From an uncultured Prevotella sp. (GTDB lineage: Bacteria > Bacteroidota > Bacteroidia > Bacteroidales > Bacteroidaceae), in contig CAMWVS010000026.1 in NCBI GenBank assembly GCA_947177775.1, positions 1-41,485 of the forward strand: DNA of 41,485 bases. The letters are read 5' to 3'. The translations under genes were made by a program, and so were the position numbers. How positions within the stretch are numbered: the first letter of the stretch is position 1; each line of letters begins with the position of its first letter. Positions 1 to 8,892 of this stretch are shown here, one piece after another. Below the pieces are notes generated by a model that saw only the letters and a list, made by a program, of their open reading frames with translations, searched no databases and was not told the DNA's origin.

Positions 1-1208
1 TCCTGCCAATATTTTCACATACAAATAATCGTTACATTATACCGAACTTGGGTAAAGGTAATACAATTATTCTTCATGTCCAAAGCCCAAAGAGATTACA
101 TGTATGCCCCAAATGCGGAAAACGCCATTTGGTCAAGAATGGAAACCGTATCAGAGACTTTCTCGGTCTTCCAATCGGGGCAAGAAAGTTGTTGTCCGTA
201 TAAAAGTACAACGATACAAGTGCAGGAATGAAGAATGTGACTACGAACCGCAGGAGAATATCCCCTTTGCTACAGGCTGTTGCTCATATATCCATCGATT
301 TGCCAAGTATGTTGTAGATCTCCTCCGTGGGATGACATTGCAGGCTGTTGCAAACCATCTGAACATTTCTTGGGATACGGTAAAGGATATACATTCCACC
401 TACCTGTTGCGGCACTATAGCCCGCCCTCCTTGAAAAGAGTCAAGAATATAGGAATTGATGAGTTTACTGTTAGAAAAGGTCATATATACAAAACTATTG
501 TAGTTGATCTTGACTCGGGCAGGATACTCTATGTAGGTGATGGCAAGGGAATTGACGCTCTCGAAATGTTTGGGAAAAGGGTCAAACGGCATAAGGTGCA
601 GATAGAGCATATAGCAACAGATCTGTCTGCAGCTTTCATTGCTTCTGTCCTTGAAAACTGTCTTGGTGCTGTGCATGTATTCGACCATTTCCATGTTGTA
701 AAGCTGATGAATGAGCATCTCGACGACATAAGAAGAAAGGTTTATAGCATGGAGAAAGAGGTCAATAAACACAAGGTCCTTGAAGGTACAAGATATCTGC
801 TCCTAGGAAACGGTACGGATATATTTGACAAACAGCACAAGACTAGGCTGGATAATACACTCGCCATTAATGAACCTTTATCAAAAGCCTACTACTTGAA
901 AGAGCAGATGAGAGAAATATGGGCACAGATAAACAAGGAACAAGCTACTGATGTACTATATGATTGGGTAAAGCCAAGCAAGGTAAAGCAAGATTCCACA
1001 ACTCGAGAAGATGGCAAATACACTCATGATATATAGGAGTGGTATTTTGGTCAGGTATGATTGCTATATTTCTACAGGTAAAGTTGAAGGAATTAATAAC
1101 AAGATCAAGGTCATGAAACGAGATGCATATGGATTCCGAAATGAAAAGTATTTCAGGCTAAGGCTTTACGCTCTTCATGAATGCCGTATCACTCGGAATG
1201 TCGGATGA
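1..1208 (+). pseudogene. ISL3-family transposase, broken by two frameshifts
   Basis: Three reading-frame pieces together make one ISL3-type DDE transposase. From the window edge to about 180 the frame encodes a zinc-finger-like N-terminus with CPKCGK. From about 185 to 975 a second frame carries a second Cys pair (CRNEEC), a helix-turn-helix-like stretch, and the first two acidic catalytic positions (GIDEF, ATDLS). From about 975 to 1208 the first frame resumes with SKIPQLEKMA and the third acidic motif STGKVEGINNKIK, ending ...RITRNVG. The ATG at 104 is out of frame with the true N-terminus, so it is not a real start. The gene is therefore split at about 177-190 and 968-990 and probably inactive. 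The 5' end lies outside or right at the window edge. The family call is firm; the exact IS name is not known to me. Confidence 0.85.
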
Positions 1209-1495
1209 ACCTGATTTTTCGTGCATCAAAAGACTGCGGAATGAGGGCGATAAGGCAAGAGAACAGACGGAGGAGTTAATGATATACACAAATCTTTGAT
1301 TTGCGGAAAGCTGTCGTTTAGTCCTCAGCCTGTTAACATGGCGGTACTTGACCATTCGCACGAACAGTAACTTTGCAAAGAAAAATGGGTATCGGCAAGT
1401 GGAATAGACACTACAAAACAGGAAAATCATTGATTTTTAGTATATTTTTCTTAATTTCCTTCCTTGGTTTAAGATAAAATACATAATTTTACCTC
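1209..1495. other. spacer between transposase relic and ATPase gene
   Basis: This stretch follows the transposase stop and should contain the right end of the insertion element, but I could not pick out a matching terminal inverted repeat because the left end is outside the window. A sequence TAACTTTG near 1370-1377 resembles a Bacteroidetes -7 box. A 33-codon open frame (1198-1299) overlaps the transposase end and has no recognisable product. Nothing else can be supported. Confidence 0.4.
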
Positions 1496-1525
1496 CGAAA
1501 AAGTGTCACAAGTGACGATTTTTCG
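1496..1525. promoter_or_regulatory. 30-bp interrupted palindrome just upstream of the ATPase start
   Basis: The two arms read CGAAAAA-gt-GTCAC and GTGAC-ga-TTTTTCG around a central AA, so 24 of 30 bases are symmetric. It ends six bases before the ATG at 1532 and would cover the translation start region. It could be an operator for a dimeric repressor or an RNA hairpin that hides the start codon. The symmetry is directly visible; the role is inference. Confidence 0.55.
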
Positions 1526-1531
1526 TAAAGC

Positions 1532-2791
1532 ATGATAGTAAACAGATATAGATACATAGAACAGTTGAGCCGTTCAAAGAGCAACGGACTCATAAAGATA
1601 ATCACAGGATTGCGACGTTCAGGCAAGTCGTTTCTGCTGAAGAAACTCTTTCGTCAGCATCTGTTGGATGAGGGCACAAGAGAAGATCATATTCTCGTCA
1701 TCGATATGGAGAATAGGAAGAACAGAGAGTTCAAGAACCCGGACTACCTGTTGGACTGGCTGGAAAAAATGATGATTGACAACGAGACATATTACATCAT
1801 TATCGACGAGGTACAGGAGGTGGAAGATTTTGTAGAGGTACTCTCTTCTTTGTCGGTCACTGAAGGTGCGGATGTGTATGTCACAGGCTCAAACTCGCGT
1901 TTTCTGTCCTCTGACGTGGTGACTGAATTCCGAGGCAGAGGTGACGAGATACATGTGTGGCCACTGTCCTTCAAGGAGTTCATGACTGTGTATTATGGTT
2001 CGAAAGAAGACGGATGGGCAGAATACAGACTGTATGGAGGTTTGCCACAATTGCTAACGCAGGTTGGCGATGAGAAGAAGGCGGATTTCCTTCGTCGCTT
2101 GTATCGCACGGTGTATCTACGTGACATCTATGAACGGAACAACATAGAACTGAAAGCGGAATTTGAAGAATTGTCGAAGACCGTGGCATCCAGTATTGGC
2201 GCACCTATCAATGCGCTGAATATAGCCAATACGTTTAAGTCGGTCAGCAATGTGCAAAGCATAACCGATAAGACTGTGTCGACTTATCTGGAATATATGC
2301 AGGATGCTTTCCTTATCGAAAAATCAGAAAGATTCGACATTAAGGGACGAAAATATATCGGTTCGCTATCCAAGTATTATTACCAGGACGTAGGTCTGAG
2401 GAACGCTATCCTGTCGTTCCGTCAGAGTGAGCCGACACATATCATGGAGAACGTCATCTACAATGAGATGCGTATGCGTGGATGGCTTGTAGATGTGGGT
2501 AACGTCTATCATCGTGTGAGGAATGCGGAAGGCAAGCAGCAAAGGGTTACATTGGAAGTGGATTTTGTCTGCAACAAAGGGAGCGAGCGGATCTACATCC
2601 AGTCGGCATGGCGTATGCCCGATGCAGAAAAGATGGAACAGGAGAAACGATCGCTGCGCCTCGTAGACGACTCTTTCCGTAAACTGCTGATAGTGGGAGA
2701 ACACACCAAGCAGTGGAGCGACGAAAACGGCATACAGATAATGAGTATATATGACTTCCTGCTTGACTGGTCAAGTACGGAGAAACACTGA
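1532..2791 (+). CDS. AAA ATPase with C-terminal DUF4143 domain
   Basis: A 419-residue protein with a P-loop GLRRSGKS at residues 26-33, a Walker B-type segment YIIIDEVQEV near residue 90, and a sensor-like VTGSNSRFLSS near 125. The second half, with the run FKEFMTVYYG followed by a TVYLRDIYERNNI segment, matches the DUF4143 region that follows the AAA_14 domain in this family. Length is typical (about 380-430 residues). These ATPases are common in Bacteroidales accessory regions; their role is not established. The gene stands alone between two transposase relics, which suggests acquisition or repeated local rearrangement. The ATG at 1532 gives the full family N-terminus. A large palindrome sits immediately upstream. 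Confidence 0.85.
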   Translation: MIVNRYRYIEQLSRSKSNGLIKIITGLRRSGKSFLLKKLFRQHLLDEGTREDHILVIDMENRKNREFKNPDYLLDWLEKMMIDNETYYIIIDEVQEVEDFVEVLSSLSVTEGADVYVTGSNSRFLSSDVVTEFRGRGDEIHVWPLSFKEFMTVYYGSKEDGWAEYRLYGGLPQLLTQVGDEKKADFLRRLYRTVYLRDIYERNNIELKAEFEELSKTVASSIGAPINALNIANTFKSVSNVQSITDKTVSTYLEYMQDAFLIEKSERFDIKGRKYIGSLSKYYYQDVGLRNAILSFRQSEPTHIMENVIYNEMRMRGWLVDVGNVYHRVRNAEGKQQRVTLEVDFVCNKGSERIYIQSAWRMPDAEKMEQEKRSLRLVDDSFRKLLIVGEHTKQWSDENGIQIMSIYDFLLDWSSTEKH

Positions 2792-2868
2792 TAAAAGAAA
2801 GATATACGCATAGAATATACGTTGATACATATATGGGGCAGTCCGAAAACCCTGTGGGTATGTTAAAT

Positions 2869-3087
2869 TCAGGCTGTTAGTTTTGATAATCTAAAAATAA
2901 AGAACGGTATATCTCTGACTCCCCTGAACTGCGCTCTGAATGCTTTAATTTTAGCATTGAATGATTCTGCAAATGCATTCGTTTCCCTGTTAACAAAATA
3001 ATTCAGTATTGTTTCATAATAGTTTTGCATGGTATTTGTAACGGTTCTGTAACATCCGTATCCAAGCTTTTCTATTACAATAACCAC
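2869..3087 (-). pseudogene. C-terminal relic of a second transposase (ISL3/ISAon1-like)
   Basis: About 60 residues of the minus-strand translation are clearly a transposase C-terminus: ETILNYFVNRETNAFAESFN followed by AKIKAFRAQFRGVRDIPFF and a short FRLSKLTA end. The NAxAESFNxKIKxFR signature is that of ISL3-like transposases of the ISAon1 group common in Bacteroidetes. No upstream catalytic region can be joined to it: sequence beyond about 3087 does not continue the family in any frame. It is a different element from the transposase at the window start, whose third acidic motif reads EGINNKIK. It is a truncated remnant. Confidence 0.75.
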
Positions 3088-3411
3088 CCTTTCTATAAAT
3101 GCAATAGTAACAAATGATACAAAGAAAGCTATATAACATGTGGTTGGCCGATACTAGCTGGGGCAAGTACACAAAAAACTCTTGTAGCATGGTGGATGGG
3201 AATCGTATTTGAAAAAGAATTTCACTGACGAACCGCACCTTCATAAGGAGACAGTGCAGTGGCAGATGGTGGTAAGCGAAAGGCTTCTACACCCGATTCT
3301 TTCAATGCCTCCGAGCCATGTCTATTCACGACAAATCAGGAGTAGCAAGGGATAGATATTAAAAAAGACGCACTACTGGCGCCGTAAAAGCAGCAAATGT
3401 CACTTTTTATT
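3088..3411. other. degenerate sequence between transposase relic and engB
   Basis: No convincing gene. On the plus strand 3230-3345, short in-frame stretches look like worn coding sequence but are interrupted and I cannot assign a family. The region probably is decayed mobile-element or accessory DNA. Confidence 0.35.
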
Positions 3412-3441
3412 TTGTTTTTCGTCTATTTTGGCGTAAATTTG
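3412..3441 (+). promoter_or_regulatory. promoter of engB, Bacteroidetes type
   Basis: TTG at 3412-3414, 19 bases, then TAAATTTG at 3434-3441. This is the ideal spacing of the Bacteroidetes housekeeping consensus (TTG / TAnnTTTG). Transcription would begin near 3448, leaving a leader of about 20 bases before the engB ATG. Confidence 0.75.
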
Positions 3442-3466
3442 CAGACTAAAACAAGATATTACATAA

Positions 3467-4090
3467 ATGGATATACGTAATGCAGAGTTTGTGATAAGCT
3501 CGCCGATGGTGTCAATGTGTCCCAAGGACACTAAGCCGGAATATGCGTTTATCGGACGTTCCAATGTCGGCAAATCAAGTCTGATAAACATGCTGTGTAA
3601 CAACAAGAAGCTGGCAAAGACATCCGCTACGCCGGGAAAGACTTTGCTTATCAATCATTTCATCATAAACAAGGAGTGGTATCTGGTTGACCTTCCCGGA
3701 TATGGTTTTGCCAAACGTTCCAAAAAGGAAATCGCCAAACTGGAACAGATGATCAACGGATATATACTCCAGCGGGAACAGCTGGTCAATGTCTTCGTGC
3801 TCGTGGACATCCGTCTGGAAGCGCAGAAGATAGACCTCGAGTTCATCAACTGGCTTGGCAGCAGCAGCGTCCCGTTTGCCATTGTCTTCACGAAGGCAGA
3901 CAAATTGAACACAACCAAGGTCCAGTCGAACGTCGCTGCATACAAGAAGGTCCTCATGGAGACATGGGAAGAGCTTCCTCCGATGTTCGTAACATCGTCC
4001 GAGAAGAAAACCGGACGCGACGAAGTGCTTGACTATATAGACAGGATAAACAAGGAACTGGGCGTTGAGAGCAAGACCCCAAAACGATAG
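3467..4090 (+). CDS. engB: ribosome biogenesis GTPase YihA/YsxC (EngB)
   Basis: A 207-residue TRAFAC GTPase. The G1 P-loop is GRSNVGKS at residues 30-37, the G2 threonine region is KTSATPGKT at 51-59, G3 is DLPGYG at 75-80, and G4 is TKAD in the second half, followed by a G5-like TSSEKKTG. This is the motif set and length of EngB, which helps assemble the large ribosomal subunit in the cytoplasm. It is the first gene of a plus-strand run and has its own promoter. The ATG at 3467 fits both the family length and the short leader. Confidence 0.95.
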   Translation: MDIRNAEFVISSPMVSMCPKDTKPEYAFIGRSNVGKSSLINMLCNNKKLAKTSATPGKTLLINHFIINKEWYLVDLPGYGFAKRSKKEIAKLEQMINGYILQREQLVNVFVLVDIRLEAQKIDLEFINWLGSSSVPFAIVFTKADKLNTTKVQSNVAAYKKVLMETWEELPPMFVTSSEKKTGRDEVLDYIDRINKELGVESKTPKR

Positions 4091-4112
4091 ACCCGACGGA
4101 GGAGGGCTATCC

Positions 4113-4150
4113 CCGGAACATGGTGTGACTGCGTGACGACATCGTTCCGG
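4113..4150. other. inverted repeat in the engB / ABC-F spacer
   Basis: CCGGAAC at 4113-4119 pairs with GTTCCGG at 4144-4150 across a 24-base loop, within a GC-rich spacer that also holds two direct copies of CCCGACGGA (about 4092 and 4173). There is no T tract, so it does not look like a simple terminator; it may be a transcript-processing or attenuating structure between the two genes. Confidence 0.35.
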
Positions 4151-4235
4151 AGAAACGGCTCCCCGGGAAGTCCCGACGGAAACCCCATCCGGCAGACGGG
4201 AAGGACGTTTTGACTATTAATCAAAAAGAAAGGAC

Positions 4236-6029
4236 GTGGCAAAAGAAATCCCATATTTGGACGTACAGAACCTGAGCAAGAGATTCGGCGCTCTGGTTCT
4301 CTTTGAGAACATCAGCTTCAGTATAGCCGAAGGACAGCGAGTCGGACTTATAGCCAAAAACGGCACAGGAAAATCCACCTTGCTTTCCGTCATATCCGGC
4401 AAGGAGGGACACGACTCCGGAAGCATTATCTTCAAACGCGACTTGAAAGTCGGCTGTCTGGAGCAGTCGCCCGCGTTTGATCCGGAGGAGACCGTGCTCG
4501 ACGCCTGCTTCAACCACAAGGGAGAAGACGAGAAAGTCCTTAAGGCCAAACAGGTGCTCACGCAGCTGAAGATACGCGATTTGTCCCAACCCATGGGCCA
4601 GCTCAGCGGCGGCCAGCAGAAACGTGTGGCCCTGGCCAACGTTCTGCTGACAGAACCGGACCTGCTGATACTTGACGAGCCGACAAACCACCTCGATCTC
4701 GAGATGATAGAGTGGCTCGAGGGCTATCTCTCACGTGGGAACAAGACGCTTCTGATGGTCACCCACGACCGTTTCTTCCTCGACCGCGTCTGCAGCGTCA
4801 TTCTGGAACTTGACGACAACCGTATCTACACCTATCGGGGCAACTACAGCTACTATCTGGAGAAACGGCAGGAACGGCTCGACGCACGGCGCGCCGAAAT
4901 AGCACGGGCAAACAACCTCTATCGGACGGAACTTGACTGGATGCGCCGCATGCCACAGGCACGGGGCCATAAGGCGCGCTATCGCGAAGAAGCATTCTAT
5001 GAACTGGAAAAAGTGGCCAGACAGCGGATGGAAGAACGGCAGATACGCCTGAAATCCACCAATGTATATATAGGAAGCAAGATTTTCGAGTGCCAGTACA
5101 TATCGAAGGCATGGTCGGCGGAATGTGTGGTCATGAAAGATTTCTATTACAACTTCGCGCGCTACGAGAAAATGGGTATCGTCGGCAACAACGGTACTGG
5201 CAAATCGACGTTTGTCAAGATGCTGCTCGGCCAGGAAAAGCCGGACAGCGGACGTATCGTCATCGGAGACACGGTCAGATTCGGCTATTTCTCTCAGGAG
5301 GGACTGAAATTCGACGAGAGCCAAAAGGTCATAGATGTCATAACCGACATTGCCGACTACGTTGACATGGGAGGAGGACGCCACATGACGGCCTCACAGT
5401 TTCTCCAGTATTTCATGTTCACGCCCGAACAACAGCACAACTACGTCTACAAACTGAGCGGCGGCGAACGCCGCAAACTCTATCTCTGCACTGTGCTGAT
5501 GCGCAATCCGAACTTTCTTGTTCTCGACGAGCCGACAAACGACCTTGACATCGTCACGCTCCAGATACTCGAGGAATATCTGGCGGACTTTCCGGGGTGC
5601 GTCATAGTGGTCAGCCACGACCGCTATTTCATGGATAAAGTCGTTGACCATCTGCTGGTCTTCAAAGGAAACGGCGAGATAAAGGACTTCCCCGGCAACT
5701 ACACACAATATCGTGTGTGGAGCTCGCTGGAATCGGAAAAGACGGCGAAGAAACCGTCTGCCGAAAAGGAAGCGAAGCCGACGGGACGGAGGGACGGAGG
5801 AACACCGGCACGCCGGAAAATGACGTATAAGGAAAAGACGGAATTCGCACGTCTGGAAACAGAGATTGCCACACTGGAGGAAGAGCTGAAGCGCACAGAA
5901 GACGAACTCTGCAGCGGCACTCTGAGTGTGGACGAGCTGACGGAAAAGAGCAAACGCCTGCCGCTGCTGAAGGAGCAGATTGACGAGAAAAGCATGAGAT
6001 GGCTCGAACTGAGCGAAATAGAAAACTGA
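4236..6029 (+). CDS. ABC-F family ATPase, Uup-like
   Basis: A 597-residue protein with two ABC modules and no membrane segments. Module 1 has KNGTGKST at about 41-48, the signature LSGGQQKR, and LLILDEPTNHLD. Module 2 has NNGTGKST, LSGGERRK, and FLVLDEPTNDLD. Between them is the charged linker region (DARRAEIARANNLYRTELDW) that contacts ribosomal RNA in ABC-F factors. A Lys-rich hinge and a C-terminal coiled coil (from about residue 530) resemble the Uup C-terminal domain. ABC-F proteins act on stalled or maturing ribosomes; some give antibiotic protection, but nothing here points to that. Translation begins at GTG 4236 (MAKEIPYL); no in-frame ATG lies near. It sits between engB and recR. Confidence 0.9.
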   Translation: MAKEIPYLDVQNLSKRFGALVLFENISFSIAEGQRVGLIAKNGTGKSTLLSVISGKEGHDSGSIIFKRDLKVGCLEQSPAFDPEETVLDACFNHKGEDEKVLKAKQVLTQLKIRDLSQPMGQLSGGQQKRVALANVLLTEPDLLILDEPTNHLDLEMIEWLEGYLSRGNKTLLMVTHDRFFLDRVCSVILELDDNRIYTYRGNYSYYLEKRQERLDARRAEIARANNLYRTELDWMRRMPQARGHKARYREEAFYELEKVARQRMEERQIRLKSTNVYIGSKIFECQYISKAWSAECVVMKDFYYNFARYEKMGIVGNNGTGKSTFVKMLLGQEKPDSGRIVIGDTVRFGYFSQEGLKFDESQKVIDVITDIADYVDMGGGRHMTASQFLQYFMFTPEQQHNYVYKLSGGERRKLYLCTVLMRNPNFLVLDEPTNDLDIVTLQILEEYLADFPGCVIVVSHDRYFMDKVVDHLLVFKGNGEIKDFPGNYTQYRVWSSLESEKTAKKPSAEKEAKPTGRRDGGTPARRKMTYKEKTEFARLETEIATLEEELKRTEDELCSGTLSVDELTEKSKRLPLLKEQIDEKSMRWLELSEIEN

Positions 6030-6044
6030 AAGAAGCCGACTGAC

Positions 6045-6662
6045 ATGGAACAACAATATCCCTCACGACTGCTGGAAAAAGCCGTCAGCGAGTTTGCCAA
6101 ACTGCCGGGCGTAGGCCGCAAGACGGCTCTGCGTCTGGTCCTCCATCTGCTCAGGCAGGAAGCCGCAGACGTGGAAGCGTTCACCGAAGCCATCGGCAGA
6201 ATGAAACATGAAATCAAACATTGCCGCGTTTGCCATAACATCAGCGATACGGATGTCTGTCCGATATGTGCCGACGGCCGCCGCGATGTGTCAACGATAT
6301 GCGTCGTCGAGAACATTCAGGATGTGATGGCGGTGGAAAACACCCAACAGTTTCACGGACTCTACCATGTTCTCGGCGGTATTATTTCGCCGATGGACGG
6401 AATAGGGCCGGGAGACATAGAAATAGACTCGCTGGTTGAGCGGGTAGGGGGCGGTGACGTCAAGGAAGTCATCCTTGCCCTCAGTTCAACGATGGAAGGC
6501 GACACGACAAACTTCTACATATCACGGAAGCTCGCCCAATTTGACGTGAGACTGAGCATTATCGCCCGCGGAATATCCGTAGGCGACGAACTGGAATATA
6601 CTGATGAGGTCACACTGGGGCGGTCCATACTTAACCGTGTGCCATTTGAAAAGAACAACTGA
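6045..6662 (+). CDS. recR: recombination protein RecR
   Basis: A 205-residue protein with the RecR order: helix-hairpin-helix [12 protein letters not shown] near residues 20-31, a four-Cys zinc motif (CRVC...CPIC) near 59-78, and a Toprim domain with [12 protein letters not shown] and [13 protein letters not shown]. RecR works with RecO (and RecF) to load RecA at single-strand gaps. It starts 15 bases after the ABC-F stop and its stop overlaps the next start by one base (TGATG), so the run is very likely co-transcribed. Confidence 0.97.
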   Translation: MEQQYPSRLLEKAVSEFAKLPGVGRKTALRLVLHLLRQEAADVEAFTEAIGRMKHEIKHCRVCHNISDTDVCPICADGRRDVSTICVVENIQDVMAVENTQQFHGLYHVLGGIISPMDGIGPGDIEIDSLVERVGGGDVKEVILALSSTMEGDTTNFYISRKLAQFDVRLSIIARGISVGDELEYTDEVTLGRSILNRVPFEKNN

Positions 6663-7096
6663 TGAAGAAGACACGCAAACGTTTGGCCTCCGTATTCTGG
6701 GCCATACCCGCAGCCGGACTTGCAATAGCCCTGCTGTTTGAAAGCGAGATGATTGTCCCGGGCGGAATGGCCGGCGCGGCTGACATTGAATTCATACTGC
6801 TGTCGGCAATGGTGCTGGCCACATTGGGTGCCATTCCTGCGGCATTGCGCCTGTTTACGACACGGAAGGTGAAAGCGGAACTGACCGGACAGAAAGAGAC
6901 TGCGCTGGAGAAATGGGGAATAGCGAGGCTCTGTATGCTCGGAATACCGTTTGTCGCAAACACTCTTATGTATTATGTGTTCATGAAGCCGGCATTCGGC
7001 TATCTTGCGATAATATTGCTGATATGTCTGATCTTTGTCTATCCGGCAGAGGACCGGTGCGATTCTGAAGTACGGAAGCAAAACGGCGACGAATGA
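6662..7096 (+). CDS. small membrane protein of unknown function
   Basis: A 144-residue protein with four likely membrane helices: residues about 10-28, 36-56, 92-108 and 112-128. The start is basic (MKKTRKRLA) and the C-terminus is charged. It is translationally coupled on both sides: one-base overlap with recR and a four-base ATGA overlap with the following glycosyltransferase. I do not recognise a named family. Conserved coupling to recR and a glycosyltransferase would suggest a housekeeping membrane protein, but that is inference. Confidence 0.8.
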   Translation: MKKTRKRLASVFWAIPAAGLAIALLFESEMIVPGGMAGAADIEFILLSAMVLATLGAIPAALRLFTTRKVKAELTGQKETALEKWGIARLCMLGIPFVANTLMYYVFMKPAFGYLAIILLICLIFVYPAEDRCDSEVRKQNGDE

Positions 7097-8286
7097 AACT
7101 GACAGTAATCATAGTCAACTACAACGTCAAATACTACGTTGAGCAGTGTCTCGACAGTCTGGCCAAGGCTCTCGGCGGAATCGAGAGTGAAATTTTCGTT
7201 GTAGACAACCATTCACGTGATGGCTCCGTCGCTTATCTGCGTGAGCGCTATACCCACGTCCACATTATAGACTGCAATCATAATCTCGGTTTCGCCAGAG
7301 CCAACAACATTGCCATCAACCAGTCTTCCGGCGAATATGTCCTGCTTCTTAATCCGGACACATTCGTGGCAGAAGATACCATACGCGCTGCCATAGATTT
7401 CATGGACAGCCACCCGAAAGTCGGCGGAATGGGTGTGAAGATGTATAATCCGGACGGAACCCTCGCAATGGAATCACGCCGGGGACTGCCCACACCGATG
7501 ACTTCATTCTACAAAATGTGCGGCCTTTGTGCACGGTATCCGAAAAGCCGCCGTTTCGGACGTTATTATATGAGCTATCTCGGATGGGACTCGCCGGAAC
7601 GCATTGAAATTGTCAGCGGAGCTTTCTGCTTCCTGCGGCGTTCTGCAATAGAGAAGATAGGATGTCTCGACGAAGATTTCTTCATGTATGGAGAAGACAT
7701 CGACCTTTCCTTCCGGCTGCTGAAAGGCGGTTATGAAAACTGGTATCTGCCGCATCCGATACTTCATTATAAGGGAGAAAGCACCCACAAGACTTCATTC
7801 CGCTATGTCCACGTCTTCTATCAGGCAATGCTGATATTTTTCCGGAAACATTATGGACACCTCGGAGCGTGGATCACGTTGCCAATAAAAGCGGCCATAT
7901 ACGTAAAGGCAATGATGGCGTTGTTGCACATGATTCCACACAACATAAGAAAATCACTCGGATTTCCGGACAAAGACAATATAGCGACACATTATATATA
8001 TATAGGCAGCAGGAGCATGACAGAGCACTGCATGAACATTTCGCGCCGCGTGGGACTTTCGGCAGAATGCCATTGTGCTGACGGCGGCGATATGGAGTCC
8101 GTACGAAAGACAATCGATACTGCCGCTTCACGTTCCATACTCACGTATGTTGTCTACGACACAGACATGTTCGGATACGGACAAATACTGGAAATGATGG
8201 CCGTCGCACCAAATCCAAAGATTGTTCTTGGAACATATAATTGCAAAACAAAGATTATAATAACTCCCGACGATATAATAAAGTGA
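7093..8286 (+). CDS. family 2 glycosyltransferase (rhamnosyltransferase-like)
   Basis: A 397-residue GT-A enzyme. The N-terminus TVIIVNYNVKYYVEQCL, the acidic VVDNHSRDGS, the GFARANNIA segment and the metal-binding LLLNPDT are those of WbbL-type GT2 enzymes. The acceptor part has SGAFCFLRR and EDFFMYGEDIDLSFR. After about residue 260 a membrane-associated stretch and a roughly 110-residue C-terminal extension follow; the extension (IYIGSRSMTEHC, VVYDTDMFGY) resembles a small Rossmann-like fold. It probably adds a sugar to a cell-surface glycan at the inner membrane. The ATG at 7093 overlaps the upstream stop. Confidence 0.88.
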   Translation: MKLTVIIVNYNVKYYVEQCLDSLAKALGGIESEIFVVDNHSRDGSVAYLRERYTHVHIIDCNHNLGFARANNIAINQSSGEYVLLLNPDTFVAEDTIRAAIDFMDSHPKVGGMGVKMYNPDGTLAMESRRGLPTPMTSFYKMCGLCARYPKSRRFGRYYMSYLGWDSPERIEIVSGAFCFLRRSAIEKIGCLDEDFFMYGEDIDLSFRLLKGGYENWYLPHPILHYKGESTHKTSFRYVHVFYQAMLIFFRKHYGHLGAWITLPIKAAIYVKAMMALLHMIPHNIRKSLGFPDKDNIATHYIYIGSRSMTEHCMNISRRVGLSAECHCADGGDMESVRKTIDTAASRSILTYVVYDTDMFGYGQILEMMAVAPNPKIVLGTYNCKTKIIITPDDIIK

Positions 8287-8303
8287 CCCGAAATACAGAC
8301 AAG

Positions 8304-8807
8304 ATGCCTGTGGTAAGCCTGCGTGCCATAGAACCGGAAGATCTCGAACTGCTTTACAGGATAGAGAATGACGTGAGACTGTGGAACATCGGAACGACAA
8401 ACGTTCCCTATTCGCGCTATGTCCTTCATGACTATGTCGCAAACTCATCCGGTGACATATATACCGACCGGCAGGTCAGGCTCATGATTGAAAATGAGCA
8501 GGGAGAAGTTGTGGGGATTGTGGACATTATCAATTTCGACCCACAGCATCTGCGCGCAGAGGTGGGTATTGTCATCGAAAACCGATATAGAAATCGCGGC
8601 TATGCCTCAAGTGCTCTCAGGCGCATTGCGGAATATTCGCTCAGTATCCTCCACCTCCACCAGCTATATGCCTGGGTTGATGTGGAAAACAAAGCCTCAC
8701 TCAACCTGTTCACCAAAGCCGGATACACCATCGTTGCCAAAATAAATGATTGGCTCTACGACGGAAAACAGTTTCACGATGCCGCCGTAATGCAAATCAT
8801 ATTATAA
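8304..8807 (+). CDS. GNAT-family N-acetyltransferase
   Basis: A 167-residue protein if begun at ATG 8304 (MPVVSLRAIEPEDLELLYR), the start that matches the family N-terminus. An in-frame ATG at 8241 would add 21 residues and overlap the glycosyltransferase by 46 bases; I consider it less likely. The acetyl-CoA loop is visible as RNRGYASSALRRI, preceded by the VGIVI strand, and the C-terminal KAGYTIVAKINDWLYDG is typical of RimJ/SpeG-like members. The substrate is unknown. It is the last gene of the run and ends at a strong convergent terminator. Confidence 0.85.
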   Translation: MPVVSLRAIEPEDLELLYRIENDVRLWNIGTTNVPYSRYVLHDYVANSSGDIYTDRQVRLMIENEQGEVVGIVDIINFDPQHLRAEVGIVIENRYRNRGYASSALRRIAEYSLSILHLHQLYAWVDVENKASLNLFTKAGYTIVAKINDWLYDGKQFHDAAVMQIIL

Positions 8808-8818
8808 AGAAACACCGA

Positions 8819-8886
8819 CCGGTGTACGCATAGTCTGGCTTTTCTGGCTTTCTCAGATTTTTTTTCAGACTATACCCGTACACCGG
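8819..8886. terminator. bidirectional terminator between GNAT and DnaJ-like genes
   Basis: CCGGTGTACG and ATAGTCTG on the left arm pair with CAGACTAT and CGTACACCGG on the right arm around a T-rich loop of about 28 bases. It lies between convergent stop codons and can serve both strands. Confidence 0.75.
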
Positions 8887-8892
8887 AGTTCA

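Noticed and set aside
104..180. ATG at 104 as the start of the transposase
   Set aside because: The zinc-finger N-terminus (CPKCGK) is in another frame and continues to the window edge, so this start is produced by a frameshift.
1198..1299. 33-codon frame beginning in the end of the ISL3 transposase
   Set aside because: It is short, overlaps the transposase, and has no promoter or recognisable product; its start word is the recurrent AATGTCGGATGAACCT.
4731..6316. Several long minus-strand frames opposite the ABC-F and recR genes
   Set aside because: They are complementary shadows of well-supported genes and show no domain pattern.
8241..8303. Longer start for the GNAT gene
   Set aside because: It would overlap the preceding gene by 46 bases and add residues not typical of the family; ATG 8304 begins exactly at the conserved domain.
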